A DNA stretch of 64,000 nt. It comes from Luscinia megarhynchos (taxonomy: Eukaryota > Chordata > Aves > Passeriformes > Turdidae). The translations under genes and the position numbers were made by a program. The notes under the pieces are model-generated. The model was not told the origin of the DNA and searched no databases. It was given only the letters and a program-made list of their open reading frames with translations. The DNA lies in the NCBI GenBank assembly GCA_034336665.1, contig CM067591.1, forward strand, positions 372,001-436,000, written 5' to 3'. Within the stretch, counting starts at the first letter, position 1. The number at the start of each line of letters is the position of its first letter. Shown piece after piece: positions 53,690 to 64,000 of this stretch.

Positions 53690-54902
53690 CGTGGGCGGTG
53701 GAGCGGGGTCCGCTGGCGGGGGCCGAGGCGCTGCCCCGCGCCGCTTTAACGGGGCGGCGGGGCGGCGCGGGAAGGGCCCAGGTGCGGGCGGCCCGGCCGG
53801 CGGCCTTGGCCCCGTGCCAGCACACACGGCGCCGGGCCCGAGGCCCCGCGGGGACCCCCGAGCTCCCTCGCCCCGCAGCGCCCCGCGAGGCGCTGCCCGG
53901 GCGGCCCTCCCGCTGCCGCTGGCCCGAGCGGCGCTCGGCTCGGCCCGGGCCTCGGGGCAGCTCCCCGCGGCCTCGCCTCGGTTCCCGAGCTGACCCGCTA
54001 GCGGCTGCAGCCGGGCTGGGGAGCGGGGGCACCATCCGAGCGCTCTTCGCCTCGCCGAAAGCCCCGGCACGGGCAGCGCTGGGTAGCGCTGGCCGCCCCC
54101 GGGCCCGAAAGCTCGCTTTGATGGAAACTCCTGGAGTTCTGGCCAACGCTGTGTCATTTCACCCCTTGAACTCCAAACTGAGGCTGTTTTGGGGGGAGTT
54201 TTGGCCCTCGAGGCACAGGCACTGGCAAACTGCATTTGGGATCACGGGGGTCGTGGGGTAAAAAATGACACCGGTTTGGCCTTAGAAACGCCGCGGGATT
54301 GGACAGATGTTGTTGAGAGAGAAATGGAGCTAGAGAATTGGTTCAAAGGATGTCCTCGCAAACAATTCTCGATCCTTTGGAGGAACAGAACCATGGAGGT
54401 GCAGGGGAGTAGAACCCACGGGGGCGATTTTAGATGATTGGCTTTAAGGCATTTACAGCGTGGTGTGACAGAAGCTGATAGGCCACGAAACGCTTATAAT
54501 GTATTTTAATTAGGAAATCGGGGGCTTCTGATTGTGATTGCCTGAATTATAACATCTGTATTGTTTTACCCTTTATTTGAGACTGAAAATGGAATGAAAG
54601 GTTTGTAAAACGCCTCTCGGCTGCCCCATCTCTGGGCCAGAAAAGGGCAAAACCTGGCACGGGTCAAGAGAAATGAAGGAAATGCAAAGCACCTGGTGCA
54701 GTTCTGCCCTTATCTGCGAGGAGAACGGGAGATTTCACAGTTTGTTCCGTGCTCGAGGTCAGCGTGTTTGTTCTGTCAGCACCAAGGGCAGGCGGTGAGG
54801 GACAGCAGCAACGGCTCCGCCCACACAGGGACCCCCAACCCAAAACTGCGCCCCCAGCTGTGGCACCAAGAGCTGTAAACTCGTTTGTGGGATAAAAAGG
54901 GG

Positions 54903-55456
54903 GGATTTGTGTATTAATGAGATTTTTGGGGTTGTGCTGTGCAGGACCAAGAGGTGGCCAGCACTTGTGTCCTATCCAACTGCAGATGTTCCACCATTCC
55001 TTGTTCCCGTGGGTCCTTCCAGCTCAGGATATCCGTGATCCCGTGAATGTGGGCACTTGGGCAACACTCTGGGATTTTGGGGATCTTTGGGGCTGTTTTT
55101 TGCAGAACCAATACGTGACCTTTCTCATCCTCGTGGGTCCTTTCCACCTCTGCTTGTTCCACGATCTGAGAGGTCAGGAGCCTTTTTGACAACCTTGAAC
55201 ATCGGGATTTTATCCCCAGTGGATTTTGGGGCTGTCCTGTGCAGGACCAGGCTCTCCCTCCATGATCCTTACGGATCAAATCAATCATTTTTACGGGTCC
55301 CTCCCAGCGCTGGGTCCTCCCCAGCCCCTGCAGGAGGATTTTGGGGTTCTGGGGGTTCCGGGGTGCGCAGCGGATGCTGCCTGGCCTCGCCTCCAACTTC
55401 CTCCACCAAAAGCCTCCAACGGCAGCGGCGGGGGCGGGCGGGGCCGCGCCGGGGCC
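54903..55456. other. Gap between CELA1 copy 2 and BIN2
   Basis: Contains CR1-like pieces (gttcccgtgggtccttcca and similar, about 54950-55290) and the BIN2 upstream region. The last 60 bp before the BIN2 ATG are CpG-rich. Confidence 0.5.
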
Positions 55457-58400
55457 ATGGCCGAGGGCAGGAGCGGCAGCGCCGGGCTCTTCGCCAGGCA
55501 GGTCCAGAAGCGCTTCAGCCGCGCCCAGGAGAAGGTACGGAGGTGCCACCCACCCCCAAACCCCGGCCCGGCCTGGGTTTGTCCTCCTCGCCCGCCACAG
55601 TGCCCCGGGGTGCCGCAAACGGCGCAGCTCCGCAGCCTCGGGGCTCGCAGGGTGGGAATTTGGGCGATTCTGGGCCAACAGCATCCTTGCTCCAAGGCCC
55701 TGGGGGATGGCATCGCCCAAAGCTCCCCGAAGCACTTCGGCGTCTCCGGTGCTGGGGGGTTTTCCGCCCAAAACGCCTTGCGGAGGTGGCGGGGGGCTGC
55801 GGGGTGCTGGCAGAGGGTCCCTGGGCTGGCTGGTGCCGCGGGTCCCCAGCAGGACCCGGCGCTCCGGGGGTCCCGGGGGGTTGGTGGGACCGGCCCCGCA
55901 GGAAGGGAGGGGGAAGGGCTGCGGAAGCGGCACGAGCGGAGCGATCCTCGCCTGGTTCGGGGCTCTTTGGGGGGGCCTCCTTCCTTTCCTCGCCCCAAAA
56001 AGCAGCTGCGACTCCCCTTTTGGGGATGACTCCCCTCAAACTCTCACCCTCCCGCGTTTCCTGGCCGGGCCTTGGTGCTAAATTTGACTTTCCCACGGCT
56101 CAATCACCTCTGGCCAGGCTCCGGCCGCTTCCCGCACGCAGCAAATCTCCCTCCCAGCCGCAGCCGGCCCCTTCCCGGGGACCCGCCCCTTCCTGGGCAC
56201 CCCAAATCTCCCCCTGACCCATCCTGGGCACCCCAAATCTCCCCCTGACCCTTCCTGGGCACCCCAAATCTCCCCCTGACCCATCCTGGGCATCCCAAAT
56301 CTCCCCTGACCCATCCTGGACACCCCAAATCTCCCTCTGACCCTTCCTGGGCACCCCCAAATCTCCCCTGACCCTTCCTCAGCACCCCAAATCTCCTGAC
56401 CCTTCCTGGGCACCCCAAATCTCCCCTGACCCTTCCTGGGCACCCCAAATCTCCCTCTGACCCTTCCTGGGCACCCCAAATCTCCCTCTGACGCTTCCTG
56501 GGCACCCCAAATCTCCCTCTGACCCTTCCTGGGCACCCCAAAACTCCCCTCTCCCAGCCCTGGCCTCTTCCTGTGGGGTTCAAGCTGTTTGTGGACACCC
56601 CAAAAATCTCTCCTGCCTGGTCTCAGTCTCTTCCTGAGGGGGCTCAGCCTCTTCCTGGACACCCCAAATTTCCCCCACCTGGCTTCACTCATTTTCCAGA
56701 GGGTCACCCTCTTCCCTGGGCACCCCAAAACTCCTTCATGCCTCGCCCCAGCCTCTTCCCAGGGGGAGCTCAATCCCTTCCTGGGCACCCCAAAACTGCC
56801 CCAGTGCAGACTCGGCCTCTTCCCTCGGAGGCTCAGCCTGGGCACCCCAAATCTCCCCACCCAGCCCAGCCTCTCCTCCCTCCTTCAGCCCCCAGACCCT
56901 CCTCATCCCTCCTCTGTGTCCCCTGTGCCCACAGTCGGGGCTCGGGGATTTTGGGGGCACAGCACTGCACCCACAGCGTTTATTGGCACCCGAAAAATTC
57001 ACCGCTTTCCCGAAGAAAATAAAAGCACCAGGGACGCAGAGAAATTTTGTATTTCCAGCATAAACTCTGCCCCGCCTGATCCTCTCGCAGCCCCTCGGGG
57101 GGTTTCGGGGGTTCAGGGGCACAGCCCGGTGACCTCGGGGTGTGCTGGGGGAGGGCAGCTCTTCCCTCTCTCTTCCCATCACAGGTTTTGCAAAATTGGG
57201 CAAAACGGTGGAAACCAAAGACGAGCAGTTCGAGCAGAGCGCCTACAACTTCCAGCTGCAGCAGGTGACGGGGGGACATTGGGGGACATTGGGGACACCC
57301 CGACAGACCCCGGGGGAGGGACAGCCCTGACCCCCCTCCTACCGTGTTTTGCAGAATGAGGGCACAGACTCTACAAGGACCTCAAGGGGGTTCGTGGGAG
57401 CCCGTGAGAGGTGCGGGGCCGGCCAGGAATGTCCCGGGAACCCGGAGCAGGGAGGGACTCGGGGCGGAGCCGGGATGATAAATAGGGAACAGCAGAGGAC
57501 AGAAATCACACTTCTAATAAATAGATTATTAATAAAAATTAGTATTAGATTTAAAAAAATGAGAATAAATAGATTGTAAACTGCAAATTTATAATGAAGA
57601 GAAAATAGATAATAAAAATACTATACCTGGGATAATAGACAATATATATGAGATATACATTATATACTAGATATATATTATATACCTTACATATATCACA
57701 TGTGCAATATATTTTTAATATCTCATTATGTATGGGACAATAAAGAGATAAAAATAATAGAGCGATAATGAAGAAATAAAAGCAATAGAGATAATGAAGG
57801 AATAAAAAACTATATGAAAAAAATCATTTAGATAAAATAACTATATGAATACTGTGTGTGGGATAATGGATAATAAATATATGTGGGATAATAGGTAATA
57901 AATATATACGGGATAATGGATAATAAATATATGTGGGATAATAGATAATAAATATATATTGGATAACAGATAATAAATATATGTGAGATAATAGATAATA
58001 AATATATGTGGGATAATGGATAATAAATATATATGGGATAATAGATAATAAATATATATTGATAACAGATAATAAATATATGTGGATAATAGATAATAAA
58101 TATGTGGGATAATGGATAATAAATATATGGGATAATAGATAATAAATATATATTGGATAATGGATAATAAATATATATGGGATAATAGATAATAAATATA
58201 TATTGGATAACAGATAATAAATATATATGGGATAATAGATAATAAATATATGTGGGATAATGGATAATAAATATATATGGGATAATAGATAATAAATATA
58301 TATGGGATAATAGATAATGAATATATATGGAATAGATATTATATGTGGGATATTAAATAGGAAAACAGATAGTACATCTATTATCTGTCGGATATATATG

Positions 58401-61400
58401 GGATAATAGAGACAATAAATCATTTAAAATGACACACCCGGGCTAATAAAGAGCTACAGACAGCGGTGAATAAATCAATAACGATAAGGACCAAAGGATC
58501 AATGAATCAATGAATAAACGAATAAATGAATAAACGAATAAATGAACAAATGAACAAACGGATAAATGAATAAACGAACAAACGCGGCGCTTAGTGGCTC
58601 CCGCTACCAAGCAGTGATGCACGAGCTCCCGCAAAGTGGCCGAGACGCTGCAGGAGATTTACAGCCCCGAGTGGGACGGGCACGGGGAGCTCCGAGCCAT
58701 CGCCGAGGTGAGCGCGGGGGTCCGCAGGGGTCCCGGGGTTGGGGGGCCGGTGTCACCGCTGTCGTGTCCCCCCAGAGCAATGACCTCCTGTGGGACGACT
58801 ACGAGGCGAAGCTGGCCGACCAAGCCCTGCGGCTCATGGAGAATTACCTGGCTCAGTTCGGGGACTTTAAGGTGCCCCCTGCGCTGGCGGGCGGGGTTGG
58901 GGGCAGGGGGGACACGGGGGGTCCTGGCTCACCTGTGCCCCCCAGGAGCGCATCGCCAAGCGGGGCCGAAAGCTCGTGGACTACGACAGCGCCCGGCACC
59001 ACCTGGAGGCTCTGCAGAGCGCCAAGAAAAAGGACGAGGCCAAAATCGCCAAGGTTGGGGCTCCCGGGGCGCCTTCGCACAGCCCCCACGTGGGGACAGT
59101 CCCCGGCCGTGGGGGACAAAGCCACGGGCGCCCCTGTCCCTCCCCCGCAGGCTGAGGAGGAGTTCAATAAAGCCCAGGCCGTGTTCGAGGAGCTGAACAG
59201 GGACTCCGCGGGGAGGAGCTGCCGGTGCTGTACGGCAGGTACGGGGGGCTGTCACCGGGCTGGGGACAGCTGGGGGCTCGAGGGACATTCGGGGGGCTCG
59301 GGGGACATTCAGGAGCTGGGGGCACTCGGCGGGGGCTCGGGGACATTCAGGAGCTGGGGGCGCTATGCGGGATTTGGGGGCTGGGGGCACTCGCGGGGGC
59401 TCGGGGACATTCGGGGGCTGGGGGACATTGAGGGGCTGGGGGCACTGCGGGATTTGGGGACATTCAGGGGCCTGGGGGGCACTCGCGGGATTTGGGGACA
59501 TTCGGGGGCCTCGGGGACATTCAGGGCCTGGGGGGGCACTGCGGGGGCTTAGGGACATTCAGGGGCTCGGGGACATTCAGGGGCCTGGGGGCACTCGCGG
59601 GATTTGGGGACATTCAGGGGCCTGGGGGGCACTCGCGGAGGCTTGGGGACATTCAGGGGCTCGGGGACATTCCAGGGGGCACAGCGGGATTTGGGGACAT
59701 TCAGGGGGCTGGGGGCACTGTGGAGGTTTAAGGGACATTCAGGGGCTCGGGGACATTCAGGGGACACTCGCGGGGCTCGGGGACATTCGGGGGCTGGGGG
59801 ACATTCAGGGGCTCGGGAATTTGCGGGATTTGAGGACATCACGGGGGATGGGAGACACGGCAAGGGCTTGGGGACATCACGGATCGGGGGGTTCGGGGAC
59901 ATTGTGGGGCTGGGGGGAACTTGCGGGGGTCTCCCCTCAAAGCCCACCCTAGGGACACATCGGGGGGCCTGGGGGATATCGGGCCTGTGACAGCGGGAGG
60001 TGGCACCTGCCCGGCAGGTGGGGACATTCCCCTTCCGTGCGGGGCCTGCGGAGCTGGGGACTCGGCGGGTGGGGGGCGGCTGAGCACCCCCAGACCCCCT
60101 CGTGGGGACGCTCCTGGGACACCCCCAGACCCCCGTGGGGACGCCCTGGGACACCCCCAGCCCCGTCCGTGTCTCCCCCGTGGGGACGTCCCGGGACACC
60201 CCCAGACCCCCCGTGGGACATCCTGGGACACCCCCAGACCCCCCCGTGGGACGTCCCTGGGACACCCCCAGACCCCCCCGTGTCTCCCCCGCAGCCGCAT
60301 CGCCTGTTACGTCACCGTTTTCCAGAACATCTCCAACCTCCGCGACGTCTTCTACAAGGAGATGAGCAAGGTGGGGAGGGCACCCCAAAAATACCGCCCC
60401 CGCCCCTGGCAGCACCAGGTGTCCCCAGGTGTCCCCAGGTGTCCCCGGGTGTCCCCAGCTGTCCCCAGCTGTCCCCAGGTGTCCCCAGCTGTCCCCGGGT
60501 GTCCCCAGGTGTCCCCAGCTGTCCCCAGGTGTCCCCAGGTGTCCCCGGGTGTCCCCGGGTGTCCCCAGCTGTCCCCGGGTGTCCCCAGGTGTCCCCAGGT
60601 GTCCCCAGGTGTCCCCGGGTGTCCCCAGCTGTCCCCAGGTGTCCCCGGGTGTCCCCAGCTGTCCCCAGGTGTCCCCGGGTGTCCCCGGGTGTCCCCGGGT
60701 GGCGGTGCAGGTGCCACTGCCCTTCCCCACCCCTCCGGAGTCATTGCTCTTCCTTTATTCATCCATTCGGAGCAGCCCGAGGGTGTTCGGGGTGTCCCCA
60801 GGTGTTGGGGGCTCTGCTGAGCCCCCGAATGATGGGGGGCACCTGGGGGGGTCCCCTGAAGTGCTTCTGTGTCCCCCTCCCCAGCTCAACCGGGACCTGT
60901 ACGAGGTGATGAGCAAACTGGAGAAGCAGCACTCGAGCAAGGTGTTCATCATCAAAGGTGTCCCCAGGTAACCCCCGCGGGACATGAGGGGACAACTCGC
61001 CCCCAACCCCCACAAACAGGATGGAGGCTCCGGACCCAAATCCTGGGGGGGCGGGCTCTGCCAAAAACGGGCTGAAGGTGTTTTTTGGGGGGGCTGGGGA
61101 ATTGATCGGGGTCCTGCTGGGTGGGGAAGCGTCACCTGCAAACTGGGACGGGGACACCCCGAGGATTTGGGGCCACCCCGAGGATGTTTGGGACACCCCG
61201 AGGATTTGGGGGCTCCCCAAGCTGACCCCCTGTGTCCCCCCCGTCCCAGTAACCGCCGCTCGCTGGTCATCTCCGCGCCCGTGAGCCCCCCGGCCATGTT
61301 CCCCTGCCCGGACAAGGCGCCCGTGCCGGACGCGGAGGCGACACCGGCGTCCCCCGGCGGGGACAGCGCTGCCCCCGATACCAACGGGGACCTGGGGGCT

Positions 61401-62382
61401 GCTTCCCCCGGGCCCCCCCCGGCTTCGCCCGCCAGCGGGGCCTCCCTGGACACGGAGTCGGTGTCCAGCGAGGAGACCACGGAGCCGGGACCCGGCCGCG
61501 ACAACGAGCAGGGGACATCGGGGACAGTGTCCAGCGAGGAGGCGCCGGAGCCCGGCCCCGGCAGCGAGCAGGGGACATCGGGGACATCGGGGACAGTGTC
61601 GGTGTCCAGCGAGGAGGCGCCGGAGCCCGGCCCTGGCCGCGACAACCAGCAGGGGACATGGGTGACAATGCCCAGGGAGGAGAGGGTCTCCGAGCCCGGC
61701 TCTCCGACCCCTGCTCGGGAGATATCGGCGGAGCCGGGGGGTGACAGCGGAGCGCGGGGGGGCGCCGAGGGCATCGCCACCTCCCTGGCGTCCCTGATTT
61801 TATCCGAGGCCATCGCCCAGGCCAGCGGCGCGTTGTCCCCGGGAAAAGCCGCGGAGCCGCCCGGGGACAGGGCGGCCGGCGGCGCCCCCGGCACCGCTGT
61901 CCCCTGCCACGGCCTCGGTGCCGCGGCGGTGGCGGCGCGTCCCCGGGAGCCGTGCCAGCCCGGCGGTGACACCGAGCGCGGCGCGGAGGCGGCGGATGCC
62001 GAGCCAGAGGTGCGCGAAACTCGGGTGGGAAAGTTCTGGGGGGCGGCGGGGGTGGGAGCGGGGAACGCACCCGGGGGGATTCCTGGTTTGGGGGACCCCC
62101 GGGCGGGTTTGGGGACACCAGGGCGGGCTTGGGGACAAACCCAGCCCGAGGGACACCCTCGGCTGCAGGTGGGGCTGGAGCTGCCCCTCCCCGGCCCCCT
62201 CTGGGTCCCCGATCCGGGCGGGTGCGGCGGGCGGGGCTCGGTCCTTTTTGGGTGGGATTTAAGGGACCCCCCCGTGTCTCCCCCAGGGCTGTTCCGCGAC
62301 ACCGGAGCAGGACACGAGCCGGGACCCCTCAGGTGCTGCAGACCCCTCCCAGGATCCCCCCGAGTCCCTCAGCGTCCTGTGA
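55457..62382 (+). CDS. BIN2: BIN2, bridging integrator 2 (N-BAR protein), 11 exons
   Basis: BAR-domain protein of the amphiphysin family, mainly leukocytic in mammals, which binds and bends membranes in phagocytosis and motility. Exons: 55457-55534, 57185-57264, 57355-57403, about 58612-58707, 58776-58871, 58946-59053, 59151-59238, 60295-60370, 60885-60967, 61250-62009, 62287-62382. Seen: [124 protein letters not shown]. The long exon 10 is an acidic, Ser/Pro/Gly-rich tail with repeated [12 protein letters not shown] units. The stop follows DPPESLSVL. Single-base length changes break the frame in exons 2, 3, 4 and 7. The exon 4 acceptor is uncertain and the KV of the usual AVKVMHE is absent. 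Expected length is about 535 residues (human 565). Confidence 0.93.
57480..58560. repeat. AT-rich minisatellite in BIN2 intron 3
   Basis: From about 57850 to 58340 a unit of roughly 24 bp, gggataatagataataaatatatat, repeats some 20 times. The flanks carry shorter AT repeats, and a gaataaacgaataaat tract lies at 58500-58580. It is a sharp AT island in GC-rich DNA. Confidence 0.9.
59239..59925. repeat. Minisatellite in BIN2 intron 7
   Basis: Units of 15-35 bp built on ggggacattcaggggctcgg and gggcactcgcggg, more than 25 copies. Confidence 0.9.
60415..60705. repeat. 10-bp tandem repeat in BIN2 intron 8
   Basis: About 28 copies of gtgtccccag with g/a and t/c variants (gtccccgggt, ctgtccccag). 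Many copies contain CCAGGT or CCAGCT. Confidence 0.95.
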
Positions 62383-62453
62383 CCCCACGGGAAATGCGGC
62401 ATCTTCCCCAAATTTATTCCCCAAATGCATTTCCCAGCCCCCAGCCCCCCCGA

Positions 62454-62459
62454 AATAAA
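62454..62459 (+). promoter_or_regulatory. BIN2 poly(A) signal AATAAA
   Basis: Canonical hexamer 72 bp after the BIN2 stop. Confidence 0.75.
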
Positions 62460-64000
62460 GATGGAAGAGGTGGCAAAATCCCAAATCTCCATCTGGGATT
62501 GCAGAGGGGTCTGGGGGGATCCCCCCCGGCGGATTTGGGGTGGCTGAGGAGTGGAGGGGGGGCGGTTGGGGTTTGTCACTCTCTCCCACCCACAACACCC
62601 GTGACTCAGGGAAAAGGCGCCGAGTCTGTTCCACCAGCTCCCGGAAAATGCAAAAAAAACCCCGAACACCCCAATTTTCCCCTCCCGTGATGCAGAATTC
62701 CCCCATTCCCAACCCCCGGGGTTGTCCCCGCAGCCAGCGAGGGGTTAACGGGGGAGGAATCCTGGGGCTGGATCCTCATTCCGGCCGAACTGGAAAGGTG
62801 AGGTAGGAAAAGGGCAACGCCCTCACCTGGGCAAGGCCTTCACCTGGAGCCGCACATGGTGCCGGCAGGTAAGAGCTGCACGAGTGGCGCCTGGAGCCCG
62901 GGATGCCCCCCGAAATTCCCGACCCCTGGGGGGCTTCAGGGGGCGGCCACGCCAGGCGCAGGGATTTGGGGCAGCGGAGCCTGCAGAGAGGGACGGGACT
63001 GCAGCTGCTCTGGGCTGAATGTCGGGGCTCGGCCGGGCTCTTCCAGCTGGATTTGGGGTGGGAGGGAAGGGAAGAGGCCGGATCCTGGCGCAGGGAGAGG
63101 CTGAAAGAAGGAAATCCGGCAGGAAAGCTGAGGGGGAAACAGCGGGAGCAAAGGGCCGATCCCAGGGGATCATCCCAAAGTGACGGAGAAGAAACGAGCG
63201 TGAGCAGCAAATCCCGCCCTCCCCCTGCTGGGGAGGGAACGGGGGCTGGGGAGGGGCACCCCCAAAAGAAACCTGCGGGAATGTGCTGATCCCATCCTCC
63301 ATCCGCCCGGAATGGGAATGGAAGTGGGGTGGGAATGGGGAATTAATCGGGGTTGGCTGTGGAGGCGCTGCCAAGCACCCCGAAAAAATCCCCGTGGGGA
63401 TGGTTCGCTCCTCCCGTCCTCGGGGCACCGGGAACGGGCACGGAGGGGGGGCTGGGACAGGAATGGGGACAGGAATGGGGCTGGGGGGACAGGGTTCAGG
63501 GGCAGGAATCGGGACAGGGATAGGGACAGGAATGGGAATGGGGACAGGAATAGGGACAGAAATGGGGATGGGGACAGGGATAGGGGGCAGAAATGGGGCA
63601 GGGATGGGAATGGGAACACGAATAGGGACAGTATTGGGGATGGGAACAGGAAAAAGGAACAGGAATAGGGCTGGGGACAGGGATAGGGACAGGGATAGGG
63701 GCAGAAATTGGGACAGGAATAGGGGCAGGAATGGGAATGGGAACAGGAATGGGGACAGGAATAGGGGCAGGAATGGGAATGGGAACAGGAATGGGGATGG
63801 GGACAGGAATAGGGACACGGATAGGGGCAGGAATGGGGATGGGGATGGCAGAGCTGCATCCCCAGCGCTCCTCGGAGGAGTTTTCGGGAGCGGGGCCGGG
63901 TTGGGTTTCCCCCGGGAGCTCCCCGGCCGGAGCGCAGGAATGAGGAACGTGAGGGTTTTCACAACCCTGCTTTAAAACCACGGAATCCCACTTGGGGATG
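62460..64000. other. Region downstream of BIN2, no gene recognised
   Basis: Anonymous GC-rich sequence. A good donor, CAG|GTAAGAGC, lies at about 62868-62870, possibly closing a 5' exon of the next gene, but nothing else supports it. In human the next gene on this side is SMAGP; I see no SMAGP coding sequence. Confidence 0.5.
63445..63850. repeat. Minisatellite ggaatggggacaggaatag
   Basis: Short purine-rich units (gggacaggaataggggcag, gggaatgggaacagg) over about 400 bp. Confidence 0.9.

Larger units (their letters stand above)
50940..54902 (-). repeat. Right arm of the inverted duplication
   Basis: Reverse complement of 45531-49560. Non-coding flanks match as well as exons do; for example, the block around 54440-54560 mirrors 45880-46000. 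The inner end (about 50940-51125) is CR1 sequence. Confidence 0.9.

Noticed and set aside
60755..62302. Minus-strand open frame of 515 codons
   Set aside because: It is the shadow of BIN2 exon 10 and flanking GC-rich introns; the plus-strand frame has matching splice sites and BIN2 homology.
62820..62875. Candidate first exon of SMAGP
   Set aside because: Only a donor is present; no coding match to SMAGP was recognised.

Overview
This window is vertebrate nuclear DNA, most likely from a songbird. The genes are split by GT-AG introns, the DNA is very GC-rich and crowded with minisatellites, CR1-type LINE 3' ends are scattered through it, and two families of solo retroviral LTRs with target-site duplications are present. 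The gene order SLC4A8 - GALNT6 - CELA1 - BIN2, with SLC4A8 and GALNT6 divergent, matches human 12q13. In birds this kind of sequence is typical of a small GC-rich microchromosome (inference).

Layout. Positions 785-24397 (minus) hold a complete 24-exon SLC4A8, a Na+-driven Cl-/HCO3- exchanger. At least five copies of one LTR family lie antisense in its introns and two copies of another LTR family are also present, one abutting a splice donor. Positions 28064-30236 (minus), with a probable non-coding first exon near 31.65-31.95 kb, hold a small gene I interpret as a TANK relative. It has a short TBK1-binding-like helix, a TRAF-binding PVQCT motif and a C-terminal CCHH zinc finger. Positions 32.3-33.5 kb are a 33-bp minisatellite. 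Positions 36491-44708 (plus) hold GALNT6 in 10 coding exons, with large tandem arrays in its introns. Positions 45.53-54.90 kb form an inverted duplication with ~4-kb arms, each carrying one CELA1 copy (46767-48644 plus; about 51839-53689 minus). Positions 55457-62382 (plus) hold BIN2.

Quality of the sequence. Single-base length differences, mostly in homopolymers, break the frame in CELA1 (both copies, at different sites), BIN2 (several exons), GALNT6 (once) and SLC4A8 (four sites). Splice sites and conserved protein sequence on either side are intact. Because the two CELA1 arms are damaged at different places, consensus error in the assembly is a serious explanation alongside real pseudogenisation.

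Biology. SLC4A8 moves acid-base equivalents across the plasma membrane, GALNT6 starts O-glycans in the Golgi, CELA1 is a secreted pancreatic-type serine protease, and BIN2 is a BAR-domain membrane-shaping protein of leukocytes. They are syntenic neighbours, not a pathway. The most novel item is the TANK-like gene beside SLC4A8. In human, TANK lies near SLC4A10 on chromosome 2, so this may be an ohnolog retained in birds.
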